From the NCBI GenBank assembly GCA_003586115.2, contig QVOM02000034.1:13123730-13187729 (forward strand): a DNA stretch of 64,000 nt. Reading direction: 5' to 3'. The notes beneath the pieces are model-generated. The model searched no databases. It saw only the letters and a list, made by a program, of their open reading frames with translations, and was not told the DNA's origin. Positions 1 through 11,155 of the stretch are shown here, in pieces. Source of the stretch: Salvator merianae (taxonomy: Eukaryota; Chordata; Lepidosauria; Squamata; Teiidae). The stretch's first letter is position 1; every line of letters starts with the position of its first letter. The position numbers were made by a program, and so were the translations under genes.

Positions 1-1567
1 AAAAATAACACTTCTGATTACAAACAAAATTATTGCAGCAGAGTAAAATGCTTATGTACATGTCAGCTTAGAGTGAAATTTATTCCTTAAATGTTTGGCA
101 TCACAAAATATTCCTTGTATTAAATCTATTTTGTAGGATTGTGCATATCTAGAATATAAGACTACAAGGACAAAGACCCTGCTTTTGAGAAGCACAGGAT
201 ATTTCAACAAGCCAAGTTCATGTTCAGAAAGGTAAAATTGTACTTCAATAAATACTTTTGCTATAATAGTTTTGAAAACGTAACTTTTGACAGCTAGCAA
301 AGCAAAGTGATCTTGTATGGACAGAATAACAGAGGAAACTTAAAATATTTTCAGTACAATATTGGTTTTCATTTTGCCCTTTGCGTGCAAAGAACACTCT
401 TAGTGTCAACAAAAGCCAATGTAAATAACAAGCAAAAACAGATTCTTAATTCATGTATCATTGAAATGAGGACAGACTGTGGTCTTTTTAATAGTTTTTT
501 AAAAGTTGCTGTAGTACTTATATGGATTAAAGTAGCTGAATTATTACTCTTCACTCTTGTTGGGGAAAAATCCATTAAGTAAAACAGACAATTTCATGAT
601 TTCTTCAAATCCAGGATCCAAAGTACTATATGTCTACTTCCAAAAGCATTTGCTCTCATTATTTCTGAGACAGCAAACTTGCTGTCACCACCCAAAATGC
701 TGAATGGCAAACTCAAGGAAGTTTCCAAAGCTGATACAGCAGCACCGTTGGAGGGGGGGAAAGTCAAAAATAATATGTGGCCGAACAGCTCTATGGATAC
801 TGGCTGAGAAAGACAAGAAACATTAACAAGGCAAAGGTGAAGGTGCCCTTGGATCAGACTTTTCTTCTGTTGACTTCATGTCAACAACTCTTTGTTGGCA
901 ACAATAAGGATATAGTTTGGTGCTGCTTTTCCTGGAAGATTCCTGTGGAAAATCCTGTTTTCAAATTATTCTAACTTGTAGTTCTGGGGAAAGGCTGAGG
1001 AACATACAATAAATAGATGAAAATAAATAGCATTGCTGAGGTGGCACTTGTATAGAAGGACCAATCTGGATGATGCAAGGCTGTGTCTGCTATATCTGCT
1101 CCATCCTTCTGATGGTTTTAACTGCTTTTATCCATTCAAACTGATAACAGGAGTCAGGAAAGAATAGAAGTTGCTTGGGGGATCAAAACACTGTGAGGTG
1201 TGAGGGGAAAGGCTTTAAGAACTCCATCTAATGTGATTGTTTAATTGCTTCATATCTCCAACCTACTTCCTCAGAAATGAACAAAAAGACCATGCCCAAG
1301 ACCCATACCTACAAATTCCACCATAGTAGGTTTGGCCCGAAACAGAAACAAAAAGTAGTTTTAACTATGAGCAAAATGATACTGTGCAAAACCACAGGAG
1401 AGTAGGTCATCTTAAAGCACAATTAAACCTCTCTTTCACAATATCTGTATGTGTGAAACAAAACCTTACAATTCACCACAAAGAATGCCTTTGCCTCTGC
1501 AGATATAAGCACAGTTACAACAGGGTGCAAACATACTAAATCCTGATTTTTCTTTTTTCCGCCTCAG
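1..1567. other. Non-coding flank upstream of GCNT7 coding exon 1
   Basis: No exon, RNA gene or recognisable repeat body was identified. The open frames here are short, AT-rich and unlike known proteins. The stretch ends in a pyrimidine-rich tract and an AG at 1566-1567, a good splice acceptor, so GCNT7 probably has a non-coding 5' exon further upstream (inference). Confidence 0.45.
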
Positions 1568-1621
1568 ATAAAACAAGCTTCACTTAACTATGTTCAGAAG
1601 AAGACATCTAGAATCTAAAAG
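1568..1621 (+). other. GCNT7: Probable 5' UTR part of GCNT7 coding exon 1
   Basis: A tract of T and C followed by CAG ends at 1567, then 54 bases lead to the ATG at 1622. The start context (A at -3) is acceptable. The region reads as the leader part of an internal exon; no transcript evidence is available. Confidence 0.45.
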
Positions 1622-2600
1622 ATGAACCTGCTTGAGGCAACGAAATCAGTCTTTTTAGTGTGCGTCATGGGTTGCATTTCCATCTTTGCTTTTGTCTATA
1701 TAAGGAATAGAATTTCCAAGGAAGACAACAAACAACAACGCTTTCAACAGCTACCAGAGTGTGGTGTCTACCCAGATGAGCTCTGTGTGGCTCTCTTTGA
1801 GGGCAAAGCTGCTGCACCACAAATTGGTCATTTGTGTCAGGAAGCTTTTGGCAGACATGAAAAACCTATTAACATGCAGATTCCTTGCAACTGCTCAACA
1901 CTTCAGAGAAGACTCCACTTCATCACAAGTCCACTGTCAGAAGAAGAAAGGAATTTCTCTTTGGCGTTTATCATCACTATTCACAAGGAGCTAGACATGT
2001 TTATAAGATTACTCAGAGCCATCTATATGCCTCAGAATATTTACTGTATACATATTGATGAAAAGTCATCCAAGGATTACAAGTCAGCTGTGGAAACTCT
2101 GGTTAACTGCTTTGAGAATATTTTTATTGCATCAAAGAAGGAAAATGTTGTTTATGCAGGATTTTCTAGATTACAAGCAGATATCAATTGTATGAAAGAC
2201 TTGATTCATTCAAAAAATCAATGGCATTATGTTATTAATTTATGTGGCCAGGATTATCCTATCAAAACTAACAAAGAACTTATAGAGTATATCAAAAGCA
2301 AATGGAATGGTAAAAATATGACTCCAGGAATCATTCAACCACCTCATATGAAACATCGAACACATCTGAGCTATAAGGAGTATGTGCATGGAGGAAAATC
2401 TTATGTATATCCAACTAAAGATAGAAAAAGTGATCCACCCCATAATTTGACTATATATTTTGGGAGTGCCTACTATGTACTCACAAGAAAATTTGTAGAG
2501 TTCACACTGACTGATGAACGTGCAAAAGATCTGCTTGAATGGTCCAGGGACACGTACAGTCCTGATGAGCACTACTGGGTCACCCTGAACCGCCTACCAG
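1622..2600 (+). CDS. GCNT7: GCNT7 exon 1: beta-1,6-N-acetylglucosaminyltransferase-like, N-terminal and most catalytic part
   Basis: First of three coding exons of a core-2/I-branching glycosyltransferase-family protein. Family members transfer GlcNAc from UDP-GlcNAc in beta-1,6 linkage onto O-glycans or polylactosamine in the Golgi; the acceptor of GCNT7 is not established. The exon encodes 326 codons plus one base. It shows a short cytoplasmic tail, a signal-anchor segment at residues ~10-26 and a luminal stem with cysteines at 47, 55, 72, 89 and 91. The branching-enzyme domain starts at ~112. Family motifs are visible: IYCIHIDEKS (140-149), LCGQDYPIKTN (207-217) and SPDEHYW (313-319), whose Glu316 aligns with the catalytic Glu of GCNT1. 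NxS/T sequons occur at 90, 111, 232 and 275. The exon ends CCAG before GTAAAC; reading on gives a stop after 12 codons, so splicing is required. GCNT7 rather than other GCNTs is chosen from the split three-exon gene and the RTF2/CASS4 neighbours. Confidence 0.93.
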
Positions 2601-2639
2601 GTAAACAAAGCTTATTATTTATTTGTGTTCTTACTTGAA

Positions 2640-3900
2640 GGTCTCAGGATGGGTGGCAACAGTAAAAACAAATTTAAAAAGAATGTACAATAACAGTGCT
2701 TGAAAGTAAGGAAGGGAAGCTTTTTTCCTCAGCCAAAGGCCAGGGTAAATAGATGTGTTTTTACCAGTCTTCTAAATGCATATAATGAAGATGCCTGGCA
2801 CACCTCAGGGGGAAGCATATCCTATAAATATTACAAACTGTTTATGCACACTGAACACATAATTGTCTGGTCAGGATTTAACCTCAGTTATTTGGCCCTT
2901 ATCCAACCTATTCTTGCATCCAGGCACCCATTTGGGACCTTCACAGACTCTTCTTATTCAGACGTTAAAGAGGAATAGATCTGAGTGTCATCATCATATT
3001 GGGGACACCTCACCCCAAAACTCCTGATGACCAATCCCAGCGGTTTCATATAGATATTAAATAGCACTGGTGACAAATACAGCACCCCACAGCCTAGCTG
3101 CCAGGGCACAGAGGCACATCCATCCAACATTACTTTCTGAGATCATCCACATAGATAGGAGCTGAACAATTGTAGCACAGTTCCACTCATTCCCAACCCC
3201 CAAAGACAATCCAAAAGAATACTGCAGGCAATGGTATCAAAAGTCACAGGGATATCAAACAGGATCAATAGTGTCACACACCCAACTCTCTCCCATAAGA
3301 GGTTCATGAGGGAAATCAAGACTGATTCTCTCCCAGACCTAGGCCCAGACCCAGACTGAAATGGGTCATAATAATCAGTTTCCTCCAAGACCACATTTTA
3401 CCCCAAAAGGGGGTATTTTTGACTGGGTGATAGTTGGAATAAACCTCTGGATCCAGGGAAGGCTTCTTTACCTATGGACCCACCACTGCCTTTTTCAAGA
3501 CCAGTGCCACCACTACATACCACCCTGGGACCATATGGTGAAGGGTGGGATATAAATGACTTGCAATCAATCAATCAATCCAAGATGGGAAAGAGCTGAA
3601 CAAGTGCTAGGGCAGACAGCTGCAAGTGCCCTGTCCATATCCTAATTCTCAAAAACGGAAAGTGATCCCATAAAATTATACCAGACAGCTCCCAGGACAC
3701 ATCACTATGTACTATTTCAAAAGCAGCATTCAGGTTGACATGGAGGTGAGCAATTTTACCCTCAAAATGCCTGGCAATTTTAGTGCAGCAGCCTTCAGAG
3801 GGCAGTCACCAGCCCCTTCACCATTCTCAAAAGCTCTGATGGGACAGCTACTCAAGGATGCACTGGAGGCTGCAAAGTAAGCCTTTTATGCAACCTTCAC
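2640..3900 (-). mobile_element. Degraded L2-like LINE, antisense, in GCNT7 intron 1
   Basis: Read on the minus strand, ~3140-3400 encodes decayed reverse transcriptase (DPFQSG, then FDTIA, then ILLD blocks). ~2900-3100 reads as the LFNIYMKPLG ... DDTQIY block, and ~3400-3550 as the upstream KKPSLDP block. The 3'-side part (2640-2880) is shared with 24.68-24.9 kb. Stops and frameshifts are frequent, so the copy is old. A CAAT microsatellite lies at ~3563-3580. The part beyond 3600 is assigned only tentatively. Confidence 0.7.
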
Positions 3901-5462
3901 CACTGTGCAGTAGGCATGATGTGCGCTCTCACATGTGTTTCATCATTTTCATGCTGAGAAGCACATGACTTGCTCTCTTAGTCATTTCCTGATCCATTTC
4001 ACCAGACAAAACTTCTCATGTATAGCATACAGATCCACTTAGAAGGTGCAATCCCTTTCCAAAATGGGAAGCATCTGGAAAGTTCTACTTTAGAAGCATC
4101 AGCATGAGACTGAATACAAAAGTGCCTTCCAGGATGCCTCCAAATGGCAAGAGGCAACTAAAGAAGATCCTGCAACTGCCTCTTGCTGCTCCCACTAGAC
4201 ACGGGAGGCAATTATGGGCTCCTACCTGTGTCTGCCTGCTGCTTCCATGATTGTTCCTCTTAAAATACCTGGATGCTAGTGAAGCGCCTGCCCACTTCCC
4301 TTTGTTTTTTCTGATGGTGTTTAACTACATCTGGGCATTTTCAAGAGGAACAACCACAGAAGCAGCAGGCAGACACGTGTAAGTGTTTGCTATTGTGGGA
4401 AATCCAGCATCATTGTTGGATTTCCCGTAACAGCAATGTTTCAAGATAATTCCTTGATATTTCAAGACTATATGGGGAATACTAAGGAGAGATTTTGGTC
4501 TACCACAGCCAATAGCCTTAAACAGCCTAGCCATTGAGTGGTATACAAAACAACTGGAAGGTCCTACATTGGCAAGGATACTCAAGAGCATTTCTAGTTT
4601 GCCTGTGGTGAAGCCATTGGCATCCATCCTCACAGAAACTACAGTCTCCTAGGCCTTTTCCCCTTTTATTTCTTGCTTTCTAGGATGAATTTTCCTTGCA
4701 TAAATGTGCTAATAAAACCCATCATGGCATAATCACCACTGTCAAGCATAATCGTGATCTTCTAAACTAGCTTATGCTCTTTCTCTCTCAAAGCACTATT
4801 TATATATGTATTTATTGCATTTATATCTCAATATTTTTCCAAAAGAGCTCAGAGGTAGCATATGTTGTTCTTTTCTCCTTCATTTTATTAAATTATTAAA
4901 AAGACAAAAGACAGTCCTGTAAATTAAGTTAATCAAGACACAATAAGTTGCCCAAAGTCACCAATGAACTTGCATGATAAAGAGAGGATTTGAACCAAAC
5001 CAGTCCCAAGGTTTAGACTGACACTAACGTGCACTATCCTTGCTCACTTACTTTCACACTCATACTTCAAATACATCATATTCAGAAAACAATCCAGAAC
5101 CTGCTTCTAATACTGGATTTTCCCTTAAAAGAGCATGGGGGGAATCTTGCATCTCCAAATAGGTGATAAAAATGAGACGAGAGTAACCATAGGTAGTCGT
5201 ATGTGCTTATAAGAGTTTAAGCCTAATGTCTACCCCACTGGCAACCATTGTTAAAAAAAAACACAAAGATTTAGAATTAGCCATACTAAGAGCATAAGAC
5301 TGGCTATACCATCTCATATGATGAGGAAGTTCTTGAAGTAAAAAACAAAAAATATCAAATATAGGAGAGGAAAAAAACCAATATTGTTAGCAATATAGAA
5401 GGGTAGCAAGTAAGTCCAAGAACAATGGATAGACATAATGCTGCTTTCGCTTTGGTTCTCAG
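3901..5462. other. GCNT7 intron 1, remaining sequence
   Basis: AT-rich intronic DNA with no recognisable exon. The open frame at 4325-4633 (minus) has no family features. The acceptor CAG immediately precedes exon 2 at 5463. Confidence 0.5.
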
Positions 5463-5558
5463 ATGCCCCCGGTGCGACACCAGATGCGCAGTGGGAAGGA
5501 AACATACGGGCTATTAAGTGGAGAGATCAAGAAGGAAAAGCCCACAATGGATGCAAAG
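5463..5558 (+). CDS. GCNT7: GCNT7 exon 2
   Basis: Internal exon of 96 bp. Its first two bases complete the Asp codon begun at the end of exon 1, giving the GCNT-typical block DAPGATPDAQWEGN followed by IRAIKW; flanks are CTCAG before and GTATCT after. In the family this block follows the SPDEHYW motif and belongs to the catalytic domain. It ends with one base (G) of a split Gly codon. Phase is preserved on both sides, which strongly supports the exon. Confidence 0.93.
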
Positions 5559-6789
5559 GTATCTGGACACAGTAAATGTCTTCTTTGAGAATAAAATCTG
5601 CTAACATAAGTGCTCCATTCAATTTGATGGGAAAATGTGCAGTAAACCCACAGTATTTCCACTGAAGCAAATAGAAGCTGCACAACAGCACAGCTAGGAA
5701 ACCTTTTCTAGGTGAACAATGAGATATTACTATCTGATAATCCAGCTTCCAATTTTGTTACTGTAACATCCACTTACAATTGTTATTGAGTTTATTTCCC
5801 AGCATGCACCTCAAAATAAGCATACAGAACATATGCAGCAATTTATACACAGTCTACTAGCAATTAAAATAAGCAGTTGCTATATGTACTTGCTGAATTA
5901 CCACCACTCTTAAAGATCTTGCAAATTCTTCATGTAAAAGCGACAACCCTAATTTTTATCACATCTGGCAATTCTACAGTGTCTACAAAGTGGTTGAGGA
6001 CCAGTCTGAGCACTGGGCACACCTCTTTCTCTTCAAAGACATGTATTCTTAGCACCTCTGGCAGCAGCAGCTTGGCTTATGCTAACTGCAGAAATGGAGA
6101 TGCATTTGCCGTTTAAGTAATCTCTATCCCCAACCTATGGATATATAGCACAAGCTGCTGTTTCAGGAGATATTGCAACCCTGACCCATTGTCATCTGGG
6201 AGAAAGGGAGAACACCACATTCTAATAGTGTGCCCTACACACTGGCCATGTTACAGTTATTGGGTGGAAGCAATGGAGCAGAGGCACCTCTTGCTACAAA
6301 AGTCAAAATCGGATTCTCCCCGTCTTTGGGTCCAAAAGAGGGATGGAGGGATGGAGAAGTGTGACAATTACCCAAATATAACAGTTATTTATCCCCTTTT
6401 GCATGAAACTACTTAATAAATTAATATGATACTGTTCCCTCATTTTATCCAACAACGCTGTGAGGAAACTTAAACAGAGAATGCCCAAGATTACAAAGTA
6501 AGTTTTATTGCTATGTGCCTGTTTGAGTGTGGACCCAGGCACTCTTTACTACATCACATGGCTTTATTACAATATATATAATGCATATAAAATCAGGGGA
6601 GTGGGGAGTAGGTTCATTTATTCTGAAACTGATCTGGTAATACTTACAAAGTATATTACCTAACAAAATTTAGGAAGGGCTGTGCACAGAACTGCCTTTC
6701 TCCACTTTGTATCTAGTGCCTATCATCTGTTTCACTTTCTGAATCACATCCAGTTTGGGATTATAAATAGACCTTTCTTCATTTTTCAG
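5559..6789. other. GCNT7 intron 2
   Basis: Intron with GT at 5559 and CAG ending at 6789. Short open frames inside have no similarity I recognise, and no repeat family was confidently identified. Confidence 0.6.
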
Positions 6790-7019
6790 GTCATTATGTT
6801 AGAGACATTTGTGTGTATGGCCTTGGAGATCTGAAGTGGATCACCGAATCACCTCATTTGTTTGCCAACAAATTTGAACCAGCAACCAATCCACTTGTAA
6901 TGGAATGCTTAGAAAGGCATTATAGATTTAAAGTACTCCAACAGGCTGAAGTCCCTCTGGAAGATCATTGGAATTTACAAGAACATTCATTTCAACATGA
7001 AACCACACATCTAAATTAA
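6790..7019 (+). CDS. GCNT7: GCNT7 exon 3: C-terminus
   Basis: Terminal coding exon. It begins with two bases completing Gly and reads HYVRDICVYGLGDLKW, then PHLFANKF and a basic, variable tail, ending in TAA at 7017-7019. RDICVYG.GDL and SLFANKFE-like blocks are the conserved C-terminal signature of core-2/I-branching enzymes. The three exons total 1305 bp, 434 codons plus stop, close to mammalian GCNT7 (about 430 residues). No disabling mutation is visible, so the gene looks functional. Confidence 0.94.
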
Positions 7020-7290
7020 AGACCATCAATATCTGGAGGATAAAGAGAAAACAGAAGTGTTTTGAAAACTGTACATTCTAAAGCATGTATTACAAATTAC
7101 AGAATCTATACAACACTTTACCATGCTTATGTCTGAGGGCATAAAAAAGAAGATTCTCAACAGCTGAAAAGCTGACATGTTTGAATCCAATAGTGGCTTA
7201 TGTTGACAACGCTTATCCCCAAAATACATTTGTGATGTTAAATTAGGAAGAAATTCAGCTAGGAAAAAAAAAGTTTTTAAGACTCCACTA

Positions 7291-7296
7291 ATTAAA
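7291..7296 (+). terminator. GCNT7: Possible GCNT7 polyadenylation signal (ATTAAA)
   Basis: ATTAAA lies about 270 bp past the GCNT7 stop codon, followed by T-rich sequence. This is a weak, common hexamer and is listed only as the first plausible signal. Confidence 0.25.
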
Positions 7297-7299
7297 TCT

Positions 7300-8660
7300 G
7301 AGCCATATTTTTAAATATTTTAAATATTTTTTTTGAAAGCATACAAGCGGTTAGGCACTATTCTGGCAGTTAGGCACAATTCTACAAAAGGGATTCGTTT
7401 CTATTTTTAATACGCAGAGGAATGACTCTTCTATGACGCTGTTTACTCTGATGTTATTAGCTGTCTTTGAGTCTGAACTGACTCCTGGTGCTCTGTGAAA
7501 AAACACAGATCCATTTCTTGGTAAAGATACTGGATTCAGTATGTGTTGGTTTTTCATTATTTCTCTTTCACATAACAGGAAAATGCCTCCTCTAAAATCA
7601 TGTTTGCTGTAATGCATATATGCATTATTTAAAAGCAAAACAAGTTTCTCTTCTTTATCGTTTTCCATCACAAGCCATTTTTTATGCACTTAATTGATTC
7701 AATCAAGTCAAACTCATACAACTAATCAATGTTTTAACTGAATACCATAGGTCCAACTCCCACTGATTGATATACATAATTTAGAGAAGAAATACAGCAC
7801 ATAAGCAATTTAAAACAGACTGTCTAAGCAAAGAAGCTGCAGTAAAAGCCAAAATCCAGTGTTTCACATATCTTAACTCAAGAGGGAGTACAATGTAAAA
7901 ATTATTGAAAGGAAAGTAATAGTAAAGGACTAGCTGGGATTAAACTGACACATTTTGTGACAATATTTTAGCTGTCCAGCTGAAAGAGAAAAATTCAGTT
8001 TTTAAGTGGAAGTTTACAAGAAGGCTTTACATAGAAAAGTCTTATAAAGAACACATTCTGTGTTATAACCTACTATAATAATTACTGTGTAAGTTACTGA
8101 AATGGAAAATTCTGAAGACAGAATCATACTGTGATAACTTCAGGTTTTCAACTCTTAGCTGCAAGAGAAAAGACCTGAGCACATGGACCTTCTTTGGGGA
8201 CTGAGAGCAATGTTCCTGCCCTGCCCCCCCTGCTCCAGAAACATTCTGGTTCTGTGAACAGGTAGGGGGGCAAGGAGGGCTGCCATAGAATGCTGGAAGT
8301 TGTAGTTCAGGAATATTTGGAGGGCTGCAGTTAAGTATCTCGATCTAGAGTACTGCACGCTGCTTTCACTGCCTGCTGCTAAGAAATGCAGATGCACTGC
8401 AGGCTTCACACTGAAGGTGTGGACCCTATACCACAACATTGTTGGTACATCAGTCTTTTGTTCGTGTCTGTGAACCCAGAAAGCCCTGAACAATCATGAT
8501 TTTCAACACTGAGCTATGTATGCTATGTATGTGAATGTATGTCTTTTGTCTTTTTTAATAATTAAATACGAACTTTTCGGAGCAAAGGTAGTCAGCAGAA
8601 AATTCATGCATCACAATATAGGATATAAAACAATATATCTGTATGATAGAAAGAAAAAAG
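7300..8660. other. Intergenic or RTF2-intronic DNA, with short repeat at 8285-8345
   Basis: No exon recognised. At 8285-8345 a TGCTGGAAGTTGTAGTTC...GGAGGGC unit matches units near 44.07 kb and 49.75 kb, so it is a short dispersed repeat. The minus-strand open frame 7351-7689 resembles nothing I know and may be chance. Confidence 0.4.
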
Positions 8661-9618
8661 TTTGCTGCTAACACTAAATTATTCAGGGTAGTAAAAACTG
8701 AAAGAGATTGTGTAAGAGCTCCAGAGGCACCTTTTGACACTGGGGGAGTAGGCAATCAAGTGAGAAATGTACTTCAATCATAGTAAATACAAAGTGGAGC
8801 AAATAACTCCAATTATATCTATAAACTGATGGGGGCTGAGAGACAGACTGGGAAAGGGATCTTGGGGTTCTGGTGAACAGTTCAAGGAAGGTATCAACTC
8901 AGTGTGAAACAAGAGAGGAAAAAGCAAATTCAATACTATGGAAAATTAGGAAGGGAATAGAAAATAAGTCATCATGCATCGTTGTGCCTCTTTATAAACC
9001 CATAGTGAAGACACGTTTGTAATACTGTGTATGATTGTAGTCACCACATCTCAAGAAGGATATTGGGACTGGAAAAAGTGCAGCAAAGGGCAACAAGAAT
9101 GACCAGGGGCTGGAACACCTCCTTTGCAAAATCAGCCTGCAATGACTAGGTTTATACAGCCTTGAAAGACAGCATTTAGGAGATGACTTGTATGAAGTAT
9201 ATAAAATCATGTGTAGTGTGGAAAAAGGTAGATATTTTTTTTTCTATTACACAATAATAGAACCAGAGGTCACTCTATGAAGCTGATGGGCAGAAGATTT
9301 AGGACCAAAAAAGGGGAAGTCTAAATCTGGTCTATGGTCACTGGTCTATGGAACTAATCTAGATAGTTTTAAGAAAGGGTTAGATAAATTCATGGAGGAC
9401 AGGTGTATCAATGGTACTACAAAGTGACGTCTCCAGACTGGAGAGAGAGGCAGGATGCTTCTAAAGGCTGTTTGCAGGAAGTTGAGAGCAGGTGAAGATT
9501 TTGCTTTTCTCTTCTGCTTGAGAATGCCCAGAAGCAATTGGTGGGCCACTGTGTGAGACAGATGCTGGTCTAGATGGGCTGTGGCCTGATCCAGCAGGAC
9601 TCTTCTTATGTTCTTAAA
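8660..9618 (+). mobile_element. CR1 LINE fragment, 5'-truncated
   Basis: Nucleotide similarity runs block by block with the better-preserved CR1 copy at 37.45-38.58 kb: the AAATTA(T/C)TCAGGGT block, AACTGATGGGGGC, GATCTTGGGGTTCTGGT and the 3' UTR ending in GATCCAGCAGGACTC then TTCTTATGTTCTTA. It carries the last part of reverse transcriptase plus the 3' UTR, with stops and indels. The TTATGTTC-type end marks a complete 3' terminus. Confidence 0.85.
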
Positions 9619-9914
9619 TCTGGACTTTTTTTTGTTAGCAACAGTCACTGCAGCAGCAGTAGCAACAACTAAATAGTTTCATCTGCAGTCACAGAAGGCT
9701 CAGGGGAAAGAAAGAGAATCCAGTTCTGTTCTTTACCCTGTAACAACTATATTCTAGAGGTTTCATCAATTTATTGGTACATCAAACAAGTTACAAAGAA
9801 GCCTGTTTTCTCAGATAGTCTTCGTTTTATGTGCAAATGAAGCTGTTTGACTTAATGTGCAGATTGCACACACAAAAATGCCTGAGCAATCGTGTTGCCC
9901 CTTACCTATCCTTT

Positions 9915-10005
9915 CTATCTTGGAAGTTAAGCAGAGTCTGATCTTGTGAGTATGTATAAAAACATCCTGAAGAAGGCAATGGCAAACAACTCCTATACTG
10001 TCCCC
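9915..10005 (+). mobile_element. 5S rRNA-like SINE remnant
   Basis: The stretch CTTGGAAGTTAAGCAGAGTC resembles the internal promoter region of vertebrate 5S rRNA (CGGAAGCTAAGCAGGGTC). It is followed by AGAAGGCAATGGCAAAC, a block common in reptile and mammal SINEs. It is too short and diverged to be a 5S gene. Family name not determined. Confidence 0.5.
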
Positions 10006-11059
10006 AAGAAACTATGTGGATTTGTCCACGAAGTTATTGGAAGTCAAACTCAGCTTGGTGATACTTTACCTCTTAGACACAAATTGTATTCAAATACAAA
10101 ATTAGAAGTTCTCCCTATAAAAGGTGGAATTTTTGCCTGCTACTTAGAATCTGTAAATAATGAGTATATGAACTTTGTTGTTGGCTCATCATAACCACTG
10201 CTGTTCGGTATAACATTGTACCCTGGTAGATGCAACACATGTTGAAGGCTGACAGACTTTAATTTTTAGAACCACACTTGTCCTCTAGTGTGCAGCTAGG
10301 TCCTCTGTTCTCTGAAGCAACAGAGAAAAATCAGCATGAGACTGATAAAACCATTCTGGAGAGTAAACAGCAGCATGCTGTATTCTTGGATAGAGCTTCG
10401 CTCTCTCCTTTCCGAGAGCATAGCCCTAAGGTAAGTATTTATAAGGAAATATCAAATACACAATTCTTAATTCTCATTAAGCAAGGTTGACCCCCTGTAT
10501 GGAGGTCTAACATGACCCCACAATCACATCTGCCCGTGAAAACACCATCAATTTTGGTAGTGGAAGCAAAGCGTATGATGATGACGACAAAGGTACAATG
10601 CTAGGGTAGGTTAGGAGGTTTACACCTTACCATCTAGGCCAGCATTCTGATGGGGATGCAAATTGCTTCTTCCCTGGTCACCAGATGAATCTGTTAAGAG
10701 CTGCCATCCAGGCAGCCATTTCACCAGCAGGCTGCACTTGAGGGCCTTTCCATTAGCCTTGGCATTGTAGGGTCTCTCCATCCCCTTCAACACAGTGGCC
10801 ACACTGGATTGCTCCTTCAGCTGCCACCCAGGAAGTCATTCCACCACTGGGCTGCAGTAGAGGTGCAGTGTAGGGCCTCTCCTGTCATTTAATTTCCCTG
10901 TCCCCTCCCAATCCACTTTTCCTCATGTATAGTGTGTTCGATCGTAAGGCTGAGGGTAGGGACTTGTCTAATATTATACTGAGAATCTTCTGGCTTAAGG
11001 GAAGCATATAAATAAACTAAATACTTGTAAATAAATACATAAATAAGAATAGATGAAGT
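10006..11059. other. Non-coding, unassigned
   Basis: No exon seen. An AT-rich end with AAATAAA units near 10985-11045 resembles a LINE 3' tail but cannot be assigned. Confidence 0.35.
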
Positions 11060-11155
11060 GTCCTGCTAAAATTGGCTGGTGGTCCATCTAGTCCAGCAAC
11101 CTGTTCACTCAGTCACAACCAGCTACATATGGAAGCCCCAAAATAAGGTTTAAAT
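11060..11155 (-). mobile_element. CR1 3' UTR fragment, antisense
   Basis: GGTCCATCTAGTCCAGCAAC then CTGTTC...CAGCTACATATGGAAGCCC is the reverse complement of the conserved 3' UTR block of squamate CR1. Related antisense pieces occur at 29.6 and 45.78 kb. Confidence 0.65.

Noticed and set aside
7351..7689. 112-aa minus-strand frame as RTF2 3' exon
   Set aside because: No resemblance to the RTF2 C-terminus, no suitable acceptor found.
9915..9955. 5S rRNA gene
   Set aside because: Only a short diverged segment, continuing into SINE sequence.
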